Shown one piece after another: positions 20,842-31,412 of a stretch of DNA of 64,000 nt (its first letter is position 1; each line of letters begins with the position of its first letter). The notes beneath the pieces are model-generated. The model saw only the letters and a program-made list of their open reading frames with translations. It made no database searches and was not told where the DNA came from. The translations under genes and the position numbers were made by a program. Where the stretch lies: the NCBI GenBank assembly GCA_006386115.1, contig VFIW01000013.1:744001-808000 (forward strand), written 5' to 3'. The DNA is from Globisporangium splendens. Lineage: Eukaryota > Oomycota > Peronosporomycetes > Pythiales > Pythiaceae.

Positions 20842-22482
20842 ATGAGACCTCTGAATCTGGTCAGCACGCTCGCACTCGGCTTGCTCGCACAACTCGCCGC
20901 CGGAACGGAAGAAGCTGCCGTGACCACGTGCTCCAACTACTCTGTTCGCTACACAGCCAACCTCGAGGGCGTATGTGTGTGCACGGAGGCGAGCTGCGAC
21001 TCGGTTGCCAACACATACACGAGCTTGAAGGCTGGCGAAATCGGCGTGTACCGCTCGTCCAAGGCCGGTGACCGCCTCAAGTATGAAGTCATCACCATCA
21101 ACAAGGCAGGAACCACCGTCGACATCGAGTTCACGCTCAACCTTGCCCAGATGTACCAGCAGGTCATCGGCTTCGGTGGCGCGTTCACTGATGCCGCTGC
21201 CATCAACACGTACAAGCTGACGCCTGCGCTGCAGCAAAAGGTGCTCGACGCGTACTTTTCGGAGGCGGGTCTCGAGTACAGCACCGGTCGCATCCCGATC
21301 TCGTCCAGTGATTTCTCCGAGAGCATCTATTCGTACAACCCGGTAGTGGACGATTTCGACATGACGCATTTCTCGATTGGTGTGGACAAGGCGCCGAACT
21401 CGAACAAGCTGACGCTCATCCAGCGCGCGCTCAAGACATCGAAGAAGCAGATCAAGATGTTTGCGTCGTCGTGGGCGCCACCAGTATGGATGACCCAGGA
21501 GAACTCGACTCTGAACTGCCACGTCAAGGGTGTGGCTGGAGGTCCGTACTGGAAGGCGCTGGCGCTATATTACTCCAAGTTCATTGACGCGTACAAGGCC
21601 GAGGGTGTGGACATTTGGGGTATGACCGTCCAGAACGAACCTGGCAAGCCGATCATCCAGCCAAGCGTGTGGCAGTCGCTCCGTATGTCTGGTGCGGAGG
21701 AGCGCGACTTTATCAAGAAGGACTTGGGTCCTCTGTTCAAGCAAAACCACCCAAACGTGAAGATCATCGCCGGTGACGACCAGAAGGCTGACATTGCTGA
21801 CCGCATGGAGCCTTTCGATGACGCCGATTCGAGACAGTACCTCAGTGGTTTGGGTGTCCACTGGTACAAGAATTTGGACTTTTTCATCAGCAGTGGCGAT
21901 TTCGACAAGCTCAAGACCTTCCACGACAAGTACCCTGACCTCTTCATCCTCGCCACGGAGCAGTGCGAGGGGTATCTTCCGAGTTGGCTGGGTACTGGCG
22001 CCGGTGTAAAGATCACCGACCCAAACACGATCTGGGCTCGTGCCGAAAACTATGGACGGGACATCATCGGCGATCTCAACAACTTCGCTGGCGGATGGAC
22101 GGATTGGAACCTCGTTCTGGACACCAATGGCGGCCCAAACTGGGCCAAGAACTACGTGGATGCGCCGATCCTGGTCGACGAAGTGGGCGGCAAGGAGTTC
22201 TACAAGCAGCCAATGTACTACATCATGGGTCACTTTTCCAAGTTCCTTCCTGCCGGATCTGTTCGTTTCGACTTTCCAAAGGCCAAGGACAAGTGGAGTG
22301 ACATCGACCGTACGGCGTTCATCACGCCGGAGAAGCGCATCGTGCTGTTTTTCTTCAACCGCCGCGACTCGGCTGCGACTGCGACGGTGCAGCAGCCAGA
22401 CGAGAACACGTTCACGGTGAACCTTCCTGCGCACTCGATCCAGACGATCATCTTGCCACCATCGGCGTCTGGCCTTGTGTAA
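20842..22482 (+). CDS. Secreted GH30 glucosylceramidase-like hydrolase, array copy 4
   Basis: Intronless, 546 residues from the ATG at 20842. Signal peptide MRPLNLVSTLALGLLAQLAAG. It has the same GH30 motifs as copy 3; acid/base Glu266 (TVQNEP) and nucleophile Glu373 (LATEQCEG). Differences from copy 3 are clustered: the first residues, the NYSVRYTAN segment after the signal peptide, FSIGVDKAPNSNKLTL, and DFFISSGDF. Elsewhere the two copies look identical even at silent sites down to the TAA, after which the sequences diverge at once. The Gly replacing Asp in FSI(D/G)VDK is outside the catalytic set. Activity is expected to be intact. Confidence 0.93.
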   Translation: MRPLNLVSTLALGLLAQLAAGTEEAAVTTCSNYSVRYTANLEGVCVCTEASCDSVANTYTSLKAGEIGVYRSSKAGDRLKYEVITINKAGTTVDIEFTLNLAQMYQQVIGFGGAFTDAAAINTYKLTPALQQKVLDAYFSEAGLEYSTGRIPISSSDFSESIYSYNPVVDDFDMTHFSIGVDKAPNSNKLTLIQRALKTSKKQIKMFASSWAPPVWMTQENSTLNCHVKGVAGGPYWKALALYYSKFIDAYKAEGVDIWGMTVQNEPGKPIIQPSVWQSLRMSGAEERDFIKKDLGPLFKQNHPNVKIIAGDDQKADIADRMEPFDDADSRQYLSGLGVHWYKNLDFFISSGDFDKLKTFHDKYPDLFILATEQCEGYLPSWLGTGAGVKITDPNTIWARAENYGRDIIGDLNNFAGGWTDWNLVLDTNGGPNWAKNYVDAPILVDEVGGKEFYKQPMYYIMGHFSKFLPAGSVRFDFPKAKDKWSDIDRTAFITPEKRIVLFFFNRRDSAATATVQQPDENTFTVNLPAHSIQTIILPPSASGLV

Positions 22483-23132
22483 GCGATGCTTCTTAATAAC
22501 TCAATGGCGTGCTTCCATTTACATTTTGATTTGGTTTTGGAGTGACGTATACTTTTGATCAGCCTGAATGCGATTCGTTTTGTGTCGTAATGTTAAGGTG
22601 AACACAGGACGCAACTATCGAGTCGGCCTACAGGCATGTGGACTGCAGAATGGTGCACTAGGACAGTATGAGCACGAGATCAGTTGATAGTCGCACGATC
22701 TCACCATTCAGTAGTGTACAGTATCTTTCCATGGTGTTAGGAATGATGGTATATTTGGGAGGTGAGTGCAGGTCTGAGCAATTGCAATCAGCAATGTGAT
22801 GCTGACCACAAAGGTTTGTGCTCTTACAAGTAGTTGCTGTGAAACGTTGATGCATTGAGTGTCGCACAGCTCAATTTTCATGTATATTTTGATATTGCAT
22901 CAGATTCGGTTAGATTCGGTTAGTGCAGTCAGATGAGGACATCACTTTGAGATCTGATTCGCGAATCTGGAGATTCTAAGCTCTTGGCAAGAGAAAGGCT
23001 GATGAGATCTTCGCCAGTGATCCGATAGTGAGTGATCCCACCCGTCACGTCGTTTGTCTGTCGTCGGCACCGCACCAGCCTCTCGATAATCTCTGTCTTC
23101 TGCCATTAATCTTCTTGCTCTCTGTCGACGCA
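22483..23132. other. Intergenic, end of GH30 array to CHR gene
   Basis: 650 nt without a credible frame. It contains a direct duplication of GATTCGGTTA at about 22903-22921. The last ~100 nt are the CHR gene's 5' region. Confidence 0.5.
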
Positions 23133-24766
23133 ATGAGCCAGAAAGCCCGCGCGCCGACGGAGCACGACGCGCTGCTCGCCAGAGAGCCCGAAGCGCACCG
23201 CGACCAGGAGTCGTACTGGCGCCGCCTGCTCTCCGTCCCGATTGAGATCGTCCCCATCTCGCTCTTCTCCTTCGGCGGCCCCCCGGCGCATCTGGCGCTC
23301 GCGCACGACCACTTCGTCTGTACGTACTGCTGTTTATCCTTCGTGGACGATGCTATTTGTCTCGTAAGGTTGATGGCTGCATTCTCTATCCTAACATGAG
23401 CGTCATATATGTCCATGCGGATGATGTCGCAGTCAAGAAGCGCTGGGTGTCAGATGCGCGCTTTTTGGAGGTTCTGTCGATCGCATCGGCGATCCCAGGA
23501 CCATCGTCCACGCAAGTGATCACCTCCATGGGTCTTCTGCGCGCTGGTCCACTCGGCGGCCTCCTCGCGCTTGTGTTCTGGATGCTTCCCGGCTTCACCA
23601 TCATGACCCTCGCGGGCATTGGAGCCAAAAGTTACCTTCATGGTGCGAAGTCATTTGCTTTTCTACTCATTCCCCATGCCATTTAATAACGCGTCTGTGA
23701 TTTCTGTGCATGGCGATTGCTTTTAGATGGCCTCCCCGTATGGATGTCTGGCTTTGCGCCAGCCGCCGTGTCCTTGGTCGTGATCGCCGCCGTGCGTTTG
23801 TGGCAAAAGGCTGTGGGCGATGATTCGGCCAAGAGCTTCGTCGCGGCACTCTCCTCGTGTGTGATCCTCGCGACTCAAGGCGTGTCGTCAGCCATTTTCC
23901 CGATCGTGCTTGCCACAGGTGGTCTCACGATTCTATTGCTCAACTGCATGGGCTACACGACCACGAAGATCGCGACTGAGAAGATCACCACCCACCATTT
24001 GGAAAAGTACGTTGTCTCGTATGCATGCTTTGCATCAACGTGCGCATTTTCCTCGATGCCGCTGATTTAATAACCGAATGTGTATGTGTACACGCATCCT
24101 CCTCCCATTAGGCAGATCGGCATCTCACCTCTTGCAGGTGTGTGCATTGTCGTCGCGTGGCTCGTGGTGCTCATTTTGCTTGCAATCTTCCACCCGCAGG
24201 ACGCTCGTGAGCACACGCTCCTGTCAATGTTCTACACGTTCTACTGGATCGGCTCGATCATCTTTGGCGGCGGCCAAGTGATGCTTCCGATGCTCTTGAA
24301 CGACATCGTGTTCCGCGGATGGGTCACGAAAGAGCAGTTCCTCGCTGGCTTTGCGTTGATCCAGTCTCTTCCGGGACCTCTGTTCAACATCTCGTCGTAC
24401 CTTGGTGCGCTCTTGTATGGACCTGTCGGTGCGCTCCTCGCGACGCTCGGACTGTTTGGTCCAGGCGTCTCGCTTCTGTTTGGACTGCTTCCTCTTTGGG
24501 AACGGGTCCGTGATAACCAGCAGCTCAAGATTTTCCTCGCGGGCGTGAATGCTGCTGCCACCGGTCTCGTCGTCGCGTCCATCTTCCTCTTGGGTGAGAA
24601 GGCGGTTCACTCGAACGCCAGCGCTGCGGTCGGTCTCGCCACGGGTTTTATGGTCGCAGTGTTCAAGATGCCCACACCGCTGGCGATCATTACTGGCGGT
24701 GTCATCGGCTACCTGCTCACTCCTGACGTTTTCAACGTGGGGCAAAAGGATTTTTGCTCGCCATAA
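23133..24766 (+). CDS. CHR-family (chromate-type) ion transporter
   Basis: Four exons (23133..23319, 23433..23642, 23727..24006, 24112..24766) join in phase to 443 residues. The two homologous halves of long-chain CHR proteins are visible: half one has SLFSFGGPPAHLAL, FLEVLSIASAIPGPSSTQ and the hydrophobic LGGLLALVFWMLPGF; half two has GSIIFGGGQVMLPML and FLAGFALIQSLPGPLFN. The FGG(P/G) and PGP motifs are the family signature, and about ten membrane segments are present. Bacterial ChrA exports chromate, and related proteins occur in fungi and algae. The natural substrate in oomycetes is not known, so transport of chromate or sulfate-like anions is inference. The start at 23133 gives a short soluble N-terminus. 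Confidence 0.92.
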
Positions 24767-24995
24767 ACTAGTTATGCGGCATGGCTGTATGTACTCTCTA
24801 CCTCTTGATGGGCTCTGGCTGTGCGCGAGCTCTCAAAAAAATGACTTTGTTTAGATATTAATGCATCGAGAGAATACACGTTTTATGTGAAGAGAAAATG
24901 AAATTAAAAAGATGATAAAGCGCAACCGACTACAGAAGCTGACGGGTTGCAGGAAGGAATATGCAGTGAGATAGGAGAATACACAGACCTGGGTC

Positions 24996-26779
24996 TTAGA
25001 AATGCTGCACCAGTGCGATGACGAGTGCCGCAATCGCGATCACGGGGGCGGTGGAAGACGCAACCTGGCTGGCGTCACTGGCCTTGACGACGGTGTCTGT
25101 TGCAACGTTACCACTCTTTGATCCGTCGGACACCGAAGGATCGTTTTCAATGTCCGACTTCAAGGTCTCGCTCTCTTCTGCTACGGCAGCCTGTTTTGGC
25201 GTCGACTTTGTTGGCGCAGGCGTTTTGGTGTCGTCGGCATCAACTCCGCCTGAAGCGCTGTCACTCGAGCCCGCGTTGGCCGCTTTCTTGGAGGACTTGC
25301 TGTCACTTGCTGTCGAGCCGCTCGTCACACTGCTCGCGGTGGTCGCCTTGCGCGCCTTCTTCGGACATTGAAACTTCGGTGTGTTCGTGGGACACTTTGA
25401 CGTTGGTTTCAAGCCACCCGTCCATTGGCAGTCCCGCAAAGCAGGGTACCCTGCAGGACACTTGGGATGTGCGACGCGGTTGGCCGCAGGCTTGAACGTC
25501 TTCAAAGTTGGCTCCTTTGATGAGTCTGGGACCTGGTATGCCTTTGCGAGATTGTCAAAATTTGGCATCTGAACATAGCTGCGCGGTTTCTTGACATCGT
25601 CCCAGTCTTCTGGGGACAAGTACCCGAGTCCGTAGTTCTGTGGACCAAACTCCGTAAACGGGTACTTGGATGTCGATTTCGAGTTTGCGTTCTCTGTCGT
25701 GTACTCGAAGGTGAACCCGCCAGCGAAGTACTCGCTGTAGTCGATCGAGTTCGTCCATTTGGCGTCATGGAATGTGCGCTGCCCCTTGAAAACGCCAACT
25801 TTGTTCTTCATCGTTGGGAAACCGAGGCTCGTGCACCCAAACTCGGTCAAGGTGACTAGGATCGAGTACTTGTAGCTCTCAAAGTCGTCTCGCAGCATAT
25901 TGAAGCCCGTGGCCTTTTTCGGATCTGAGATGTTGTCGCAGTGAATGTACGTATTGATACCATATCACTGCGCTTGCTCGAGCGGATCCTTCTCGACGCC
26001 TGTCTTCTCCGTGACGCAGTTGTAGTACAATGCGTTTTCTTCGCGCTCGTGATCGGCCACGACGAGTCCGACGGGGATCTGGCGCATCGACGGGCACGAC
26101 GCAATATAGTTGCGCATGCCGCGCACAAACGTCTTTTGACACGGCGCGTTGAAGTTTGGCGGTGTCTTGTCCGCCGAACGGTGGTTGACTTCGTTGCCTC
26201 CACTGAAGCCAACGACATTGTCAAACTTGGAGAACTACGCAATGATCTTCTCACCGCGCGTCTTGCAGGATGCCGGGTAGCACTGGCGAGGACGCGGGAG
26301 CGATCTCGCAGCCTGGGCAACTTGAACCCAAGTCCGCCATCACGTAGATGCCCTCGGCTTGCAGCTCGCACATAAAGTCTGTGTGGTCAACATCCGGATC
26401 CACTGCGTAGAGTCGAATTGCGTTAGCGTTGAGCTGGGTGAACTGCGGGAAGTCCCGGTCGCGGATGCTCGTGTGCTCATTCGAGAGAAAAAGTCAAGAT
26501 TGTTGGCATCAAACGCGCCAGCGTTCGGTCGTGGGTAGTAGTTGGCGCCGCGGATGCCAAAGTACTTGCCGGTCGAACTGTCAAAGAACCGGTAGCCGCT
26601 GATCACGAGAGGCGGGGTTCCCTTGAACGAGTCGCCTGCTACTGCTGTAGCCGATGGTGCTGCCGAGGAAGTCGCGGATGTATTGGTGGCAACGGTGGCT
26701 GCATCCGTTTCCCCATCCAGCAAGTCGATGCACTCAGAAGCGCCACGATGACCATACCCGATTGCAAAAGTCTGACCAT
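24996..26779 (-). pseudogene. GH72 beta-1,3-glucanosyltransferase (Gas1-type) pseudogene
   Basis: Reading the minus strand in three frames gives a nearly complete GH72 protein: signal peptide MVRLLQSGMVIVALL, then GYRFFDSSTGKYFGIRGANYY, RDFPQFTQLNANAIRLYAVD, EGIYVMADL, the acid/base in GFSGGNEVNH and the nucleophile in VTLTEFGC. It ends in a Ser/Thr/Lys-rich tail with a hydrophobic GPI-type end, APVIAIAALVIALVQHF. It is broken by frameshifts near 26720, 26485 and 26290, a TAG at 26235..26237 (before FSKFDNVVGF), and a TGA at 25965..25967 (before YGINTYIHC, probably a former Trp). Such enzymes elongate and branch wall beta-1,3-glucan. The 3' 300 codons remain open, so decay is fairly recent. 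With five lesions, sequencing error is unlikely to explain all. Confidence 0.88.
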
Positions 26780-27366
26780 TTTGCTTTGTGGTTAAGGATA
26801 CTGGAAGTGGAAGCTGGAAAGCTGTTGAGGGTGCGATGAACGTTGGGAGTTTGGAAATGAAGCAAGGATAGCCACGAAGAATGGCGCATTCCCTCTGTTT
26901 CGTTGGGAAACAGCAAAGGTCCGAGGCAAACAGAGGTCACGCGACGGCATTTGTGTTGGTTCAAGTCAATCATGCCCAGCAAATGCAAGCAAGAATGTCA
27001 TGCGATGTGTCATTCTGGTTTGGTCACTGCAACATCGCAGCCGATACGGAAGAACGATCCGGAGACGCGTCCAGAAATTCTTGGCAACTTAAGTCTCACA
27101 AGAATAGGAATGGGACAGTGACCTTTATGACACCGAGAAAACGAAAAGGTGAAAGAGAGAGACTTTTGCGCATTTTTAGACGCAAAGATGTCAACCTATC
27201 ATCGAAAATGAAGTCAGAACAAAGCAAATAAACTTGCACCACGCTTGAACTCGCGCAGAAATAGCAGTGGGGCAGTGTCGTCCGGTGAAGCGAAAAGGTC
27301 TTTGCATTTTAGGCGCAGATCATCAAATCTATGGAAAATGAAGTCAGTACGAGGCGCTTTTAATCC
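26780..27366. other. Intergenic with an imperfect direct repeat
   Basis: About 590 nt. Two related segments, 27131-27215 and 27283-27350, share GCGAAAAGGT-like, TTTGC.CATTTT and GAAAATGAAGTCAG words in the same order. No coding frame of substance. Confidence 0.5.
27131..27350. repeat. Imperfect direct repeat (two ~70-85 nt units)
   Basis: Unit 1 (27131-27215) and unit 2 (27283-27350) share the ordered words GAAAAGGT, TTTGC(GC)ATTTT, GGCGCA/GACGCA and GAAAATGAAGTCAG. Unit 2 lies immediately downstream of the first DGAT2 stop. The origin is unclear; it could be an old local duplication. Confidence 0.45.
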
Positions 27367-29020
27367 TCATGCCACGATCCGCAGCTCCGGTCGTTTCGCG
27401 GGACGAAGCGCTTCAGGCAGAATAACTTCGTAATAGTGTTTCTCGTGGTCGGTGTAGAGCTTCTCGAGTGCTTTCCGGTACATTGCTTGGTACTTTACCA
27501 CATCTTCATCCGTGGGCGATGCGATGTGCGGAACCTCGATCGCCTTACCCGTAACCACGTGAAGCGGTCTCGCATACGGCAAGAGACCTACTGGACACCC
27601 GAACGGACCCGCTCCCATGATTAGAGGAGGAGAGAATTTGAAAACCGAGAGGAACGATTCCTGCACTTTGCGCAGCAACGAGCCTTTGGGATTCGGCACC
27701 TTGGAAGCAAAAAAAAAGCATTTTGTCCATTAGTGAAGTTTTGCATATCATGGCAAGCGATAGATGTGTTTTGCGTACCTGGTAGAAGAGATCCGTTTCG
27801 CCAAAGATAAACACTGGCACAAGAGGTGTTCCCGTCGAAAGAGCCAAGCGGATGATGCCTTTTCGCTTGTTCAGGGTAATGTCGTTCGTGTTCGGGTGGG
27901 AGTCAAGCGCCTAGCACGTCAATGTGGCGCTTATAAGTTGGTCTGAATCAACACACCACAAAATCAAACGTATGCTCTCCACGCTCACCTCTGCGGCACC
28001 GCCGAGAACGATGGCCACGGATCGCTTGCGGTGCAATGCAGCACTTAAAGACTTAAAACTCGCGTCGACAAAGCCCAATGCAAGCAAGATGTCTCTCCAG
28101 AAAGGCGTGTAAAAGTTGACATTGACCTGCACATCACCATTGCCGCCATACGCGATGAAAACCGTCCGACTTTGCCGGGACGCACGATAGCCTCATTTAG
28201 AACCAACACAGACAACTCCACATACCGTTGCCAGCGCAATGTCGATGTTCTGGTTATTACGCGAAAACCCCACACAATCTGCGGCCTGAATGACGCACCT
28301 CACCGGGTTGTTACTAGAGCATCCTGGTGCGGAGGGTTACTTACCACAGAGTACTTACAAACGCTAGCCAAGTGCTGAAGCCAACGATTCCGTGAGGGTG
28401 AATTACAAACAGATAGCGCTTGGACGCGTCATAGTTTGCTTCCTGGTGAAGCGACATTGGAAAATAGGTCAGGAAATCGGCCCACCACCTGATAATATCG
28501 GCGCAATCAAACCATTTCATATCATACAGAGGCATGCGAAATTAGCACATTGCAGCGTCCAAACATACTACGCAGCGTAACGATGTCCATCTGCACCAAT
28601 TAATCGTAAGGGAAAAACTTACCAGCCACGCCGGAAGGCTACCACAGGCCTGCCTCTTCCATTAAACGCCACGTGATCAATGAATCCTGCCCACACAAAT
28701 AGCTGCAAGAAGATATCGGCAAAAAGTACGGGGATGACACGAATGGTAGGTCAGTACTGTATGTGACGGCATACACACTAGTGATGCTGGGCACGTACCG
28801 CGAGCTCTAGGATCCATCCGTACGGCACCAGCCAGAGCAGGACGCAATTGAGGCTGACGGCAAGCGTAATGAAAATGGCGACGCAGTAGACGCCAGAGCG
28901 GACTTTGCCGATCCTGTCTTCTAGTGGCACATCAGCAGCAACCGTAGGAGCATGCGCGGCTACTGCTGCTGCGGAATTGGATGCCGCCGTGTCGCGAGGA
29001 CCGCGCTGAACGAGCACCAT
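27367..29020 (-). CDS. DGAT2: DGAT2-family diacylglycerol acyltransferase, tandem copy 1 (intact)
   Basis: Seven exons on the minus strand (29020..28799, 28702..28623, 28488..28359, 28285..28226, 28126..27989, 27910..27779, 27699..27367) join in phase to 364 residues. A soluble Ala-rich start leads into a membrane hairpin (CVAIFITLAVSLNCVLLWLVPYGW). The catalytic motif HPHG is in FVIHPHGIVGFSTW. Later come FYTPFWRDILLALGFVDAS, VAIVLGGAAE, RKGIIRLAL, TPLVPVFIFGETDLF and NPKGS, all DGAT2/MGAT signatures. The enzyme adds fatty acyl-CoA to diacylglycerol at the ER to make triacylglycerol. All introns are GT..AG. The exon 2 donor is GTAAGT, unlike that of its tandem paralogue. Exact acyl acceptor cannot be told. 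Confidence 0.92.
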
Positions 29021-29398
29021 GACGACTGGTCTGGTGATGCTGAGGTGATGGCGCGAGCGCACGAGTGTAATGGCGGAAACTGGCCCTGGCGGACCCGCTC
29101 CACTTCATCCACCAATTACAGCTGGCCGTCCACTAGTTGAAGAACCGAGGCGTAATGGGTAATGACGCAAGCGCTGTGTCCCGTGTTTCGTAATGGACAA
29201 GCGCTGATGGTCTTGGTCTTTCGCGTAGCTCCTTGATGAAAGTGCATATAATAGCTCCTATGGACAAGCACGCTCCACTTGACTGGCGCCATATGCGGAA
29301 TACAAAACATGTGGGTCTATGGAGTGCAACTGCGCAAGTTGTATTGTGCTCCAATTCGCTGAGGAAGCTGACCGTCAACTCCTGGAAACATGGACGAG

Positions 29399-30968
29399 CT
29401 AGGCCACAATGCGCAGCACCGGTCGCTTTGCAGAACGAAGCGCCTCTGGCAGGATTTCTTCGTAGTAGCGCGTTTCGTGGTCGACATACAGTTCCTCCAG
29501 AGCTGTCCGGTACACCGCCTGATACCTCGTCACATCCTCATCCGTAGGTGATGGAATGAGCGGCATCTGTATGGGAGCTCCTGTGACCACATGCAGTGGT
29601 CACGCATAGGGCAGGATACCGACTGGACACCCCATAATCCCTCTTCCCATGATCAGGGGCGGCGACAGCCTGAATGCGGAGAGGAACGACTCTTGCACTC
29701 TCCGTACCACGGAGCCTTTTGGGTTTGGCAGCTGGATGTTGTGGCCATCAAGTGAAAGCAGAAGCGTGTTAATCATGTGTACATCAGAACGGGAAGTGTG
29801 CTGCTCTCCACCTGATAGAAGAGATCCGACTCCCCAAATACGAAGACCGGGACGAGAGGTGTGCCGGACGAGAGCGCCAAGCGGACAATCCCTTTACGCT
29901 TGTCGAGAATGATGTCGTTGGTGTTGGGGTGCGCGTCAAGAGCCTGTGCGTGCGTGGACGACAAGCTCAGTTTTGGAAAAGTGAGATGATTTCGAGACGA
30001 TGATCAGTCAGCTCACCTCTGCAGCGCCACCTAGAACGACTGCCACCGACCGACCGCGTCCCAACACCGCAGTAAGCAACTGGAAGCTCGCGTCTACCAA
30101 GCCCATGGCAAGTAAGACATCTCGCCAGAATGGTATGTAGAAGTTGGCATTGACCTAGTGATAAAGGCATGAACCATTAGGCAGATACGATGTGACACTG
30201 GTCTAACGGAGGGGGCTTCTGGAAGCAACGGGACGTACTGTTGCCATGGCGATGTCCAGGGCACTGTTTTTGCGAGACAGCTCAGCGGAATCAGCGGCCT
30301 AGAGGGATTACAACAGCGCACGACTAAAGAATGAGTGCCAGGCAATTTAACTATCGCTAGTTTGCTCAACTCACAAATGAAAGCCAGGCGCTGAAGCTGA
30401 TGATGCCGTGCGGGTGGATCACGAAGAGATACCGTTTGGACGCATCAAAGTGTTCTTCCTGGTGAAGCGTCAATGGGAAGTACGACCGAATTGCATCCCA
30501 CCACCTGAGATTTGTGAAGAAACAAAGAAGCATGTGGTCAGTAAACCATTGTACTCGTAAGCGTAGTACGAAGAAACAGCGCAACTCGCCATCCACGCCG
30601 AAACGTCAATATCGGTCTGCCTTTGCCATTGAACGGTGCTTGATCGAGGAAGCCCGCCCACACGATCAGCTACATACAAGACAAAGCCATGACTGAGAAG
30701 AGTGCGTTTGCATTATTGTGATCATGACTGGGCAGCGTACCAAGAGCTCGACGATCCATCCATGAGGCACACACCAAAGCAAGAGAAAATTCAAGCCCAT
30801 CCAGAGCACGAGCCACGTCACGAGAACGGGGACACCGATACGGATCTTCCCTGGCGAGTGCACCATCGCTGACGCAAGCACAGTATCCGTACTGGACGTC
30901 GATCCTGTCGGTGCTTTTGACGTCGCTGCGTGGCTGGAGAGGCGAGGAGAACGGCGAGTGAGTGCCAT
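29399..30968 (-). pseudogene. DGAT2-family acyltransferase, tandem copy 2, with premature stop
   Basis: Exon structure mirrors copy 1 exactly in number, and exons 2-7 match it in length (30968..30741, 30669..30590, 30504..30375, 30298..30239, 30154..30017, 29943..29812, 29731..29399). It keeps HPHG (FVIHPHGIISFSAW), FWRDVLLAMGLVDAS, VAVVLGGAAE, RKGIVRLAL and NPKGS. Two defects stand out. A TGA at 29600..29602 replaces the Arg codon of the LPYARPLH block, cutting the protein to about 299 residues and losing the last 67. The donor after exon 2 reads TG|GCGAGT, a GC instead of GT. The frame beyond the stop stays open and conserved to the TAG at 29399. It is either a young pseudogene, a truncated enzyme, or a sequencing artefact at the TGA. 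Confidence 0.75.
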
Positions 30969-31412
30969 TCTTGTGTAGTGGTCCTGTGCAGGCAGACGCG
31001 AATGTGAGAATGGTCCATGCTTTCGAAAGAAACGCTTGACCAGCGGACGGATAGACAGATCTGCTGTACTTTGGCCGGAGATGACCCCAGATTATCACGG
31101 CATCGTTTCGTCATGGTCATGGGTATAGACGACGTCCAAGCAGACGATGGAGATGAACATGGCTGTTTTGTATTAGAGGGTTCGCCGCCAACCCCAGACT
31201 CATCGTTGCGCTAGCGATGTTTCGCGTCCACAGCTTGTTGCTAGACAGGTGACCACGTTAACTAAATGGCGTCACCTTGGGGAAACGCAGCAAAACAACG
31301 CATATTTGAATCAAGAGCGATCCGGCATTCCCCCAACAGGATGCTGGGATCGACAAGCTTCAAAACTGGTGCAGTCTCTTTGTTTACATTCTTGTACCCA
31401 CAACGCACATGA
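30969..31412. other. Intergenic, 5' of DGAT2 copy 2 and 3' of the receptor kinase
   Basis: About 440 nt with no credible gene. It would contain the promoter of the minus-strand DGAT2 copy 2 and the terminator of the upstream minus-strand kinase gene. Confidence 0.5.
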
